DNA of 27,595 nucleotides, taken from the NCBI GenBank assembly GCA_003524095.1, contig DOEE01000003.1, forward strand, positions 429,595 through 457,189. Direction: 5' to 3'. The number at the start of each line of letters is the position of its first letter. Positions within the stretch are counted from its first letter, which is position 1. The DNA comes from Clostridiales bacterium (GTDB taxonomy: Bacteria; Bacillota; Clostridia; Christensenellales; UBA1242). Position numbers and translations under genes: made by a program. The notes under the pieces are model-generated. The model had not been told where the DNA came from. It saw only the letters and a list, made by a program, of their open reading frames with translations, and did no database searches. This document shows positions 21,316 to 27,595 of this stretch, one piece after another.

Positions 21316-22146
21316 ATGATTGAAGAAGAAAAAAACGAAGAATCTATTATAGATAAAAATATTGATTTATCAGAAGATAAAAATATTGAAAATCAGGATG
21401 AAAATGATAGTGAGTTTAAACTAACTTTTAAGTTAGAAAATTTTAGTGGTCCACTTGACTTGTTACTTACTCTTATCAAAAAAAGCAAACTTGATATCGA
21501 AGATATTCAAATTAGTGATTTGACTGAACAGTATTTGGATATTATGAAAGACATATCAAAGGTTGATATGGAAGTTGCGAGCGAGTTTATTGAATATGCT
21601 GCCTTACTAATTGAAATCAAAAGCAAAAAGTTGCTTCCTAAGATTGTTGACACTGAAGAAGACGAACTCGACCCTGAATATATTTTGAAACTCAGACTTA
21701 GAGAGTATCAGATGTTTAAGGAAGTTAATGAAAAATTGGGCAAACTTGAAAGCAATGATAAGTTCTACAAAGCACCTGAAAAAGAAGCGAATAAATTTAG
21801 AATTATTATCAAAGATATGGAACTTGACAAACTCCTTGATGCTTTTGTGGGAATTATGCACAGAGTAAACAAGATTGAAAAGAGTAAGGAAAGTAAGGAA
21901 ATTATCAAGGAAACTTTTACTGTTGAGCAAAAGATTTCGTCTATCAAAGACACCTTGATTTCGCGAAGTAAACTTAAATTTAGCGAACTATTTTTGGACA
22001 CATCAAGTAGAGACGAAGTAATTACTACTTTTATGGCACTGCTTGAACTTATCAAAATGCAAGTAATTAGAGTATCTCAAGATGACTTGTTTTCGGATAT
22101 TCAAATAGAAAAAACGGGAGATGAAATTAATGGAGAACTTATCTAA
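21316..22146 (+). CDS. scpA: Segregation and condensation protein ScpA
   Basis: The kleisin subunit of the SMC-ScpAB condensin, bridging SMC heads for chromosome organisation. 276 aa. Residues 1-34 are an unusually long acidic extension (Glu, Asp, Asn, Ile). The kleisin core then starts FKLENFSGPLDLLLTLIKKSKLDI, the hallmark, and continues with the helical middle and a C-terminal winged-helix (LKFSELF, TTFMALLELIKM). The ribosome-binding site is weak. It overlaps scpB by 17 bp. Confidence 0.95.
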   Translation: MIEEEKNEESIIDKNIDLSEDKNIENQDENDSEFKLTFKLENFSGPLDLLLTLIKKSKLDIEDIQISDLTEQYLDIMKDISKVDMEVASEFIEYAALLIEIKSKKLLPKIVDTEEDELDPEYILKLRLREYQMFKEVNEKLGKLESNDKFYKAPEKEANKFRIIIKDMELDKLLDAFVGIMHRVNKIEKSKESKEIIKETFTVEQKISSIKDTLISRSKLKFSELFLDTSSRDEVITTFMALLELIKMQVIRVSQDDLFSDIQIEKTGDEINGELI

Positions 22147-22882
22147 GATAATTGAAGGAATACTATTTGTTGCTGGCGAGGGAGTATCTTTTTTGGATAT
22201 TGCTGAAAAACTTGAAATCGATAAGTCGGAAGTAGTTGAAGCGGTCAAAGACCTTCAAAGACAAAGACAAGAAAATAATGACGGAATTCAAGTAATTATT
22301 TATAACGAAAAAGCGCAACTATGTTCTAACAAAAATTTTGCTGAAACAATATCAGTTGTGCTTAATCCTATCAAGGAAAAAATGCTTACTAAGATTGTTT
22401 TGGAAGTGTGCGGAATAATTGCTTACAAACAGCCTATTACAAGGCTTGAAATTGAAAATATTAGGGGTGGTGCTAATTGTGATTATGCAATTAATACTTT
22501 GCTTGATAACAATCTTATTGAAGTAGTTGGCAGAAAGGACGCAGTCGGCAAGCCACTTTTGTTTGGAACTACTGATACATTCCTCAAAAAATTTAATATC
22601 TCAAGTCTTAAAGATTTGCCAGATTATGAGCAACTTCTCGAAAGAATCAAAGTGCTTCATGAGGAAAGCGACAATTCATTGTTTGACTTTAGAGAAATTC
22701 CCGAAGAAGAAGATATTGCAAAAAATATGTCAGATGAGGAAGCAGAACAGATTATTAAAGGTATCAAAGAGACCAAGGAAGAGATTATGGAAGATAGAAA
22801 TCGTCTTGATGATATACTTGGCAAATTTAGTGACGACCTATCAAATATTCCTACAATCGACATTAACGCCGAAGACAATTAA
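22130..22882 (+). CDS. scpB: Segregation and condensation protein ScpB
   Basis: The winged-helix partner of ScpA in the condensin complex. 250 aa. Two winged-helix domains are evident, with SKIIEGILFVAGEGVS at the start and IAYKQPITRLEIENIRG, the family hallmark, in the second. The C-terminal 70 residues are acidic and probably disordered. The start at 22130 was chosen over an in-frame ATG at 22121 because GGGAG (22116-22120) directly abuts the latter and is 9 nt from the former. Confidence 0.95.
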   Translation: MENLSKIIEGILFVAGEGVSFLDIAEKLEIDKSEVVEAVKDLQRQRQENNDGIQVIIYNEKAQLCSNKNFAETISVVLNPIKEKMLTKIVLEVCGIIAYKQPITRLEIENIRGGANCDYAINTLLDNNLIEVVGRKDAVGKPLLFGTTDTFLKKFNISSLKDLPDYEQLLERIKVLHEESDNSLFDFREIPEEEDIAKNMSDEEAEQIIKGIKETKEEIMEDRNRLDDILGKFSDDLSNIPTIDINAEDN

Positions 22883-22917
22883 TACATATAATAAATAATT
22901 TTGATAAAAATAGTAGT

Positions 22918-23493
22918 ATGAATAATACTATTATTTTTTTGTCACTTTTGATTGTGTTTTTGAGTATTATGTTGGTTTTTCAAATCAATATAATTTTTGA
23001 TTTGTATGGAAATTTTATTGATATTACAATTAGACTTTTTGGAATAAAATTAGCAACTATTAGCATTAGCCTTATTGGATTGTATATCCAAATTAACAAC
23101 AAAAAGAAACTAAAAACATTAAGTGTCGTGTTTGACAAAAATAATGAATATTTGGCGATGGAAATCAAGAAAAACATTTTGGATAAACTATATTTTGATG
23201 ATATAAGACTATTTTCACGACTTGGAGTAGTCAATTCAAGTTCAAGTGTGCTTTTTGTAAGCATTCTTAATAATATTTGTTTTTTTGCAAAAAATAAGTT
23301 GAAATATTCAAACAAAGATTTAAGTTTTAGTTATTTAAATACAGTTGATTTTTTGAATGACAATATAATCTTTAATTTAAATATAAAGGTGTATTTTACT
23401 TTGTTTGATTTGTTGTTTTCAATTATATTAAGTTTTTATAGGAGAAACAAATATGTCAAAAAAAGAAAAAATAGAAAAGTCTCAAATAGATGA
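22918..23493 (+). CDS. DUF2953 membrane protein (YtfI-like)
   Basis: 191 aa. One hydrophobic N-terminal helix (about 4-21), and a hydrophobic stretch near 36-58. The middle has FDDIRLFSRLGVVNSSSSVLF, which fits DUF2953, and a late hydrophobic segment, KVYFTLFDLLFSIIL, precedes a very basic C-terminus. In Bacillus ytfI and ytfJ are adjacent with this same order, and the family is linked to sporulation operons. No clear Shine-Dalgarno is present before the ATG. It overlaps ytfJ by 41 bp. The family call rests on order and the pattern. Confidence 0.75.
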   Translation: MNNTIIFLSLLIVFLSIMLVFQINIIFDLYGNFIDITIRLFGIKLATISISLIGLYIQINNKKKLKTLSVVFDKNNEYLAMEIKKNILDKLYFDDIRLFSRLGVVNSSSSVLFVSILNNICFFAKNKLKYSNKDLSFSYLNTVDFLNDNIIFNLNIKVYFTLFDLLFSIILSFYRRNKYVKKRKNRKVSNR

Positions 23494-23848
23494 TATTATC
23501 GAAAATACTTTTGAACATATCAAAGATATAGTTGACGCTAATACTGTTGTGGGAAAAATTATTGAACTTGGCAAGAATATGTATTTAATTCCCGTAAGCA
23601 AAATTAGTGTCGGGCTTATTTCTGGTGGTGGTTCAATGCCAAAAGGCAAGGAGCAAAATGTAAGTGCTGGAAGTGGAACGGGGTTTAATATTGTTCCAAT
23701 TGGATTTGTTGCGGTGTCAAATTTGGAATTTAAATTTATATCAGTTAATTCAACTCAAGATATGTCAAAAAATATTTTGGATTTAATGTTTAAACTTTAT
23801 GAAAATTATTTTTCTAACAAAAAGGATATAAGTGATGAAAAAGAATAA
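23453..23848 (+). CDS. ytfJ: Sporulation protein YtfJ (GerW family)
   Basis: 131 aa. Typical GerW pattern: an N-terminal helix, then the TVVGKIIELGKNMYLIPVSKI segment, a Gly/Ser-rich loop (GLISGGGS), GSGTGFNIVPIGFVAV, and a C-terminal helix. In Bacillus it is made in the forespore and affects spore germination. The ATG lies inside DUF2953 with AGGAG just upstream, and its end overlaps the following carboxypeptidase by 14 bp. Confidence 0.9.
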   Translation: MSKKEKIEKSQIDDIIENTFEHIKDIVDANTVVGKIIELGKNMYLIPVSKISVGLISGGGSMPKGKEQNVSAGSGTGFNIVPIGFVAVSNLEFKFISVNSTQDMSKNILDLMFKLYENYFSNKKDISDEKE

Positions 23849-24962
23849 TGTATTGAGTTTGATAATAATTCTTATTGCAATTTTTGTGAGTAGTTTCAAA
23901 ATAAGCGTTATGGCAAAAGAAACAAATTCAATTGCCAAAGGCATGGTTGTAATCGAAGGCAATTCGGGTGATGTGTTATACTCAAAGAATGAAAATTTAG
24001 AACTTCCAATGGCTAGTACAACCAAAATCGTGACTGCAATTGTTGCAATTGAGAATTCAAGTGACTTAGATGAAAAGTTCGTAGTAAGTGAAAAGGCAAT
24101 TGGAATCGAAGGCACAAGTATTTATCTAAAAAGTGGCGAAAAGTTAAGTCTTAGAGAATTGTTATATGGACTAATTTTGGCTAGTGGAAACGATTGTGCT
24201 ATTGCAATTGCTGAGCATATTGCTGGACTAGACAACTTTGTAGGGCTTATGAATGAGTTTGCAAGTAACTTAGGACTTAAGCATACAAATTTTAAAAATC
24301 CACATGGACTTGACGAAGACGGACATTATACTTCGGCTTATGATTTGTCAATGATGACAGCTTATGCTCTCAAAAATCCTATTTTCAGAGAAATAGTTTC
24401 TACCGAACGTATGGTTATTGAAAAGAATGATTTGTATCAGGCTAGATATCTAAAGCACAAAAATAGATTGTTATTTACTGACGAAAATTGCATAGGCGTT
24501 AAGACTGGATTTACAGATAATGCAGGCAGATGTTTAGTTAATGCCCACGAAGAAAATGGTCTTCAAATAATTTCGGTTGTTCTTAATTGTCAACCTATGT
24601 TTGAAGAGTGCGATAGATTAACGAAACTTGCCATGAGTGAATACATGATGAAAGAATTTGTTTTGCCATACAATTTTGTAAGCAATGTTGAAATCGACAA
24701 ATCTCCCAAAACTGAGATAGGGATTATAACTATTGCTGGATTTAAAAAACCAATTTTGAAATCAGAAGAAAATGAGTACGAAGTTAAATACATTCTGCCA
24801 GATAGATTGGTTGCACCAATCGAACTTAACCAAGGTGTTGGCAGTGTTCAAGTTTTGTATAAGGGCGATGTGATTTATCAGGGTGAATTAATCACAATTG
24901 AAGATGCACAAAACAATGATATGAAATATCTTTTTGATAATATAATTGACAAGTGGTTTTAA
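23835..24962 (+). CDS. dacF: D-alanyl-D-alanine carboxypeptidase (S11 family, sporulation-linked)
   Basis: Trims the terminal D-Ala of peptidoglycan peptides outside the membrane. 375 aa. A signal peptide (1-28) precedes the S11 serine active site: S61-x2-K64 (MASTTK), SGN (117-119) and K223-T-G. Residues 280-375 form a C-terminal domain of the PBP5/DacF type. The ATG lies 14 bp inside ytfJ with AAAGGA upstream; the longer frame opens at a GTG one codon earlier. The ytfJ context suggests a role in spore cortex or envelope, but the symbol could equally be dacB or dacA. Confidence 0.85.
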   Translation: MKKNNVLSLIIILIAIFVSSFKISVMAKETNSIAKGMVVIEGNSGDVLYSKNENLELPMASTTKIVTAIVAIENSSDLDEKFVVSEKAIGIEGTSIYLKSGEKLSLRELLYGLILASGNDCAIAIAEHIAGLDNFVGLMNEFASNLGLKHTNFKNPHGLDEDGHYTSAYDLSMMTAYALKNPIFREIVSTERMVIEKNDLYQARYLKHKNRLLFTDENCIGVKTGFTDNAGRCLVNAHEENGLQIISVVLNCQPMFEECDRLTKLAMSEYMMKEFVLPYNFVSNVEIDKSPKTEIGIITIAGFKKPILKSEENEYEVKYILPDRLVAPIELNQGVGSVQVLYKGDVIYQGELITIEDAQNNDMKYLFDNIIDKWF

Positions 24963-24993
24963 GGTTTTTTATAACATTAATTAAATGTTTAAA

Positions 24994-25025
24994 GCATATT
25001 AGGTTTTTTGTCTAATATGTTTTTT
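24994..25025 (+). terminator. Intrinsic terminator after the carboxypeptidase
   Basis: CATATTAG (24995-25002), 9-nt loop, CTAATATG (25012-25019), then six T. A smaller AACATT/AATGTT dyad precedes it (24973-24989). Confidence 0.85.
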
Positions 25026-25079
25026 ATTTAAAATAATTTCACTTAGTAGTTTTCTAAATTACAAAAGGATAAATAATGT

Positions 25080-25108
25080 TTGATTAATTATACAAAATGG
25101 AGTAAAAT
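25080..25108 (+). promoter_or_regulatory. SigA-type promoter of rluB-cmk-plsC
   Basis: TTGATT (25080-25085), 17-bp spacer, TAAAAT (25103-25108). The short leader that follows excludes an alternative start at 25080. Confidence 0.75.
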
Positions 25109-25124
25109 ATATTTAGGTGAAAAT

Positions 25125-25838
25125 ATGAGAATAAATAAATTTTTGGCAAGTTGCGAACTTGGAAGTCGAAGACATGTTGAAGAGTTTGTAACTTCAGGAA
25201 GAATTAGTGTTAATAACAAGATTATCAAAGAATTATCTTTTGACATAAGCGACGAAGACGAAGTTGCCTTAGATGGCAAAATTGTTAAACCTACTAGCAA
25301 AAAAGTCTACATTATGCTTAATAAACCACGTTGTTATATTACATCTTTAAAAGACGAAAAAGATAGAAAAGTTGTAACAGATTTATTAAAAAAAGTTAAA
25401 GAAAAAGTGTTTCCAGTTGGGAGACTTGACTATAATACCCAAGGACTACTATTACTTACAAACGATGGAGACTGGGCAAACAATATAATTCATCCTTCCA
25501 AACATATTTACAAAACTTACGAAGTTAAACTCAAGGTAATCCTTACTAACAAGGAATTAGGTTTAATTAGAAAAGGCATGTTAATAGACGGAATAAAATA
25601 CTTGCCTGCCAAAATTGAAATGAGTCATAATGACGAAGATTATTGCTATTATCATATAACTATAATGGAAGGCAAGAATAGGGAGATAAGAAGAATATTT
25701 GAGAGCATGAAAGTTACGATATATTCTCTTAAAAGGCTTTCGATTGGCGACTTAGAACTAGGGGATTTGCAAGAAGGAAAGTATGTATATTTAGATGATA
25801 AACAAAAAGATTTAGTTTTTAAGGGGACAATATGTTAA
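25125..25838 (+). CDS. rluB: 23S rRNA pseudouridine synthase RluB-type
   Basis: Converts a uridine of 23S rRNA (U2605 in E. coli numbering for RluB) to pseudouridine. 237 aa. An N-terminal S4 RNA-binding domain starts MRINKFLASCELGSRR. The catalytic domain carries D102 in PVGRLDYNTQGLL, and EGKNREIRRIFE follows. TAGGTGA is 5 nt upstream of the ATG. The exact target (RluB, or RluE/F-like) is not resolved from sequence alone. It overlaps cmk by 7 bp, so the two are co-translated. Confidence 0.92.
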   Translation: MRINKFLASCELGSRRHVEEFVTSGRISVNNKIIKELSFDISDEDEVALDGKIVKPTSKKVYIMLNKPRCYITSLKDEKDRKVVTDLLKKVKEKVFPVGRLDYNTQGLLLLTNDGDWANNIIHPSKHIYKTYEVKLKVILTNKELGLIRKGMLIDGIKYLPAKIEMSHNDEDYCYYHITIMEGKNREIRRIFESMKVTIYSLKRLSIGDLELGDLQEGKYVYLDDKQKDLVFKGTIC

Positions 25839-26491
25839 CAATTGCAATTGATGGAACATCATCGTCGGGAAAGGGAATTGTTTGTACAAAACTTGCTCAA
25901 AAATTAGGAGTTGTACACTTTGATACTGGTGCTATTTATAGGGCGCTGGGAGTGTATGTAATGGATAATAATATCGATCCATACAATGAAGGTGAGGTTG
26001 AAAAATCTCTTAAAGATATTACCATTACTCTCAAACATAATAATGGCGAACAAATCACTATTTTAAATAATATAGATGTTTCAAACAAAATTAGACTAAA
26101 CAAGGTTAGTGATATTTGCTCTATTATTGCACCTTATCAAAAGTGTCGTGAATTCGTGCTTAATATTCAAAGAAATTCAGCCAAAAAATTTGATTTAATT
26201 ATGGAAGGAAGAGATATTACTTCACATGTATTGCCTAATGCAAAATTCAGATTTTTCTTGGATGCAAACATTGATGTAAGAGCAAAACGTAGATATGACG
26301 AATTGATTTCAAAAGGTCAAAAAGTTTTTATGGAAGATGTCAAGGCGGATTTGATAGAGAGAGATAGACGAGACAAAGAACGTTCGTTATCACCGCTAAT
26401 TTTGACCAAAGGTACAATGTATATAGATAATTCGGATATGACTATTGACGAAGAAGTAAATTTGCTTTATAGAATAATTAAGGAGAAATAA
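25832..26491 (+). CDS. cmk: Cytidylate kinase
   Basis: Phosphorylates CMP and dCMP to the diphosphates. 219 aa. The P-loop is GTSSSGKG (8-15), the FDTGAIYRALG segment is the NMP-binding hallmark, and EGRDIT precedes the LID region with RAKRRYDEL. The usual GRDIGT becomes GRDITS here. It lies between rluB and plsC, a common Clostridia order, although ispH and the S1-like gene that often follow are absent. Confidence 0.94.
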   Translation: MLTIAIDGTSSSGKGIVCTKLAQKLGVVHFDTGAIYRALGVYVMDNNIDPYNEGEVEKSLKDITITLKHNNGEQITILNNIDVSNKIRLNKVSDICSIIAPYQKCREFVLNIQRNSAKKFDLIMEGRDITSHVLPNAKFRFFLDANIDVRAKRRYDELISKGQKVFMEDVKADLIERDRRDKERSLSPLILTKGTMYIDNSDMTIDEEVNLLYRIIKEK

Positions 26492-27163
26492 ATGTTTTAT
26501 TGGATTTGTTGGATAATAGCAGTACCATTTGTGTTTTTGTTGTTTCCGCTAAGGATTATGGGCAGAAAATATTTCAAAATTACAAAAGGACAATCAAAAA
26601 TTGTTTGTGCCAATCATCAGACTAATAATGATGCTGTTATATTAAAAGCACGTGTTGTGCCAAATGCCAAAATAATGGCAAAAAAATCATTGTTCAAATG
26701 CAAACTTGGAGGCTTGATACTCAAAAAATATGGTGCTTATCCAGTGGATAGGGGTGGGAATGATATTGGTGCTATCAAGTACACCCTCAAACTCCTTAAG
26801 TCCAAAAAAACTTTGCTTTTGTTCCCAGAAGGAACAAGAGTCAAAAATAACGAAGCAATTGACGTCAAAAATGGTGCTGTAATGTTTGCACTCAAGACAG
26901 ATAGTTATATAATTCCAACTTATTTCAGAAAAATTACCATGCCATTTGTATTTAATACATATCTTATTGGAAGACCTTTTAAATTATCCGAGATGCCCGA
27001 ATTCAAAGACAAAAAAATAGACAAAGAGCTTCTCGATAGTGCTTCCCAAGTTTTGCAAGAAAAAATAATGTATTTAAAGAATATTTCTATCAAACAATAC
27101 AAAATTGAATACAAACAATACAAACAAGAAATAAAAAAGTCTAAGAAGACTAAAACCGCATAA
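26492..27163 (+). CDS. plsC: 1-acylglycerol-3-phosphate acyltransferase PlsC
   Basis: Makes phosphatidic acid by acylating lysophosphatidic acid at the membrane. 223 aa. A hydrophobic N-terminus (2-20) anchors it. Motif I is NHQTNND (41-47), with the family's H-x4-D; motif III is FPEGTR (111-116). The C-terminus (about 190-223) is very basic and low-complexity. AAGGAG precedes the ATG, which follows the cmk stop directly. Confidence 0.93.
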   Translation: MFYWICWIIAVPFVFLLFPLRIMGRKYFKITKGQSKIVCANHQTNNDAVILKARVVPNAKIMAKKSLFKCKLGGLILKKYGAYPVDRGGNDIGAIKYTLKLLKSKKTLLLFPEGTRVKNNEAIDVKNGAVMFALKTDSYIIPTYFRKITMPFVFNTYLIGRPFKLSEMPEFKDKKIDKELLDSASQVLQEKIMYLKNISIKQYKIEYKQYKQEIKKSKKTKTA

Positions 27164-27170
27164 AATTATT

Positions 27171-27213
27171 GAAGTAAGTCTACAAAAACAATCTAAAATT
27201 GTAGGCTTGCTTC
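27171..27213. repeat. Long hairpin after plsC
   Basis: GAAGTAAGTCTACAA (27171-27185) and TTGTAGGCTTGCTTC (27199-27213) pair over 15 bp with two G-U pairs and a 13-nt loop. No T-run follows on either strand. It may be a terminator of unusual form or an mRNA-end stabiliser. Bases 27214-27308 between it and the tRNA promoter show nothing else. Confidence 0.75.
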
Positions 27214-27308
27214 ATTAAGTTAATAAACAAAACAATTTTTGGGTTTTATTTTTGACTGCTGAATATATCTGATAGCACAAAAAAATTTATTATTTTTTAA
27301 CAAAATTG

Positions 27309-27337
27309 TTGACAATCATATTATTTTATAGTAGAAT
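27309..27337 (+). promoter_or_regulatory. Strong SigA-type promoter of the tRNA cluster
   Basis: Perfect TTGACA (27309-27314), 17-bp spacer, TAGAAT (27332-27337), 29 bp before tRNA-Pro. Confidence 0.85.
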
Positions 27338-27366
27338 TAGTTTGTTAATCGTTTGAAAGTGAAAGA

Positions 27367-27443
27367 CGGGGTGTAGCGCAGTTTGGTAGCGCACTTGATT
27401 TGGGATCAAGGGGCCGGGAGTTCGAGTCTCTTCACCCCGACCA
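27367..27443 (+). tRNA. tRNA-Pro (anticodon TGG)
   Basis: Acceptor CGGGGTG (27367-27373) pairs with CACCCCG (27433-27439), discriminator A, encoded CCA. The D-arm, T-arm (GGGAGTTCGAGTCTC) and anticodon loop TTTGGGA are all present, giving TGG, which reads proline codons. Confidence 0.95.
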
Positions 27444-27457
27444 TTATTATTTATAAT

Positions 27458-27534
27458 GGGCCTTTAGCTCAGTTGGTTAGAGCAACCGGCTCATAACCGG
27501 TTTGTCCGGGGTTCAAGTCCCTGAAGGCCCACCA
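27458..27534 (+). tRNA. tRNA with CAT anticodon (likely tRNA-Ile2, else Met)
   Basis: Acceptor GGGCCTT (27458-27464) pairs with AAGGCCC (27524-27530), discriminator A, encoded CCA. The anticodon loop is CTCATAA, so the anticodon is CAT. The acceptor and D-arm (CCTTTAGCTCAGTTGGTTAGAGCA) look closer to Firmicutes tRNA-Ile2, whose C is modified by TilS to read AUA, than to elongator tRNA-Met. It is not the initiator type. Confidence 0.85.
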
Positions 27535-27567
27535 CTTTTCTCCCCTTAACACATATATTTTATATTT

Positions 27568-27595
27568 GGCCTGGTAGTTCAGCTGGTTAGAACGC
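27568..27595 (+). tRNA. tRNA-Asp, 5' part only, cut by the right edge
   Basis: GGCCTGG, then TA, then GTTC-AGCTGGTTA-GAAC, which matches the 5' half of Firmicutes tRNA-Asp (characteristic GTTC...GAAC D-stem). The anticodon is outside the window, so the identity is tentative. Confidence 0.7.

Noticed and set aside
22527..22898. Plus-strand ORF of 123 codons overlapping scpB in another frame
   Set aside because: Composition is Lys/Ile-rich without motifs, and scpB is clearly the coding frame there.

Overview
The window is AT-rich Bacillota DNA, most likely from a low-GC, anaerobic, Clostridia-type bacterium. The evidence is a familiar low-GC Gram-positive gene set: an rplU-prp-rpmA cluster whose L27 carries the Prp-cleaved N-terminus, yqfC-yqfD-ybeY-era-yqzL-recO, dnaG-rpoD-trmK, scpA-scpB-DUF2953-ytfJ-dacF, floA, and a pyruvate phosphate dikinase. 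Four genes (yqfC, yqfD, ytfJ, and probably the D,D-carboxypeptidase) belong to sporulation-linked families, which points to an endospore former or a descendant of one. Nothing looks like a phage, plasmid, transposon or CRISPR array.

Layout. Bases 1-300 hold the 5' end of a minus-strand tRNA, followed by a tandem copy of its promoter region next to what looks like a decayed tRNA. Bases 441-2425 carry a tiny conserved-looking protein, dUTPase and alanine racemase, each apparently transcribed separately. Bases 2700-3650 carry rsmD and a stand-alone Smr-domain gene. They converge on a minus-strand four-helix protein (3790-4233), with a nested hairpin terminator between. Bases 4370-5450 are the L21/Prp/L27 operon with a structured leader. 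Bases 5499-7167 pair an OGG1-type 8-oxoguanine glycosylase with a NYN-domain putative nuclease. Bases 7448-8968 hold floA and an unrecognised membrane-anchored partner. Bases 9183-12959 run from yqfC to recO. Bases 13169-15808 are ppdK, with codon use typical of a highly expressed gene. A small two-helix membrane protein follows. Then come the macromolecular-synthesis genes dnaG-rpoD with trmK and a zinc-ribbon coiled-coil gene (16353-20529), a site-2-protease-like gene, scpA to dacF (21316-24962), rluB-cmk-plsC (25125-27163), and a tRNA cluster (Pro, a CAT tRNA, Asp) running off the right edge.

The genes are mostly housekeeping: translation and ribosome assembly (L21, L27, Prp, RsmD, YbeY, Era, RluB, TrmK, tRNAs), DNA replication, repair and segregation (DnaG, RecO, OGG, dUTPase, ScpAB), and envelope and lipid functions (Alr, D,D-carboxypeptidase, PlsC, FloA). 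Many promoters are unusually readable, with two hexamers 17 bp apart, and most transcription units end in clear intrinsic terminators, so operon boundaries can be drawn with some confidence. Several usual neighbours are missing: coaD after rsmD, obg after rpmA, phoH before ybeY, dgkA/cdd before era, and nif3 after trmK. I see no single spectacular new system. The best leads are the duplicated tRNA unit, the short 441-557 protein, the floA partner, the glycosylase/NYN pair, and promoters whose -35 lies in an inverted repeat. All calls are by eye; no database search was possible.
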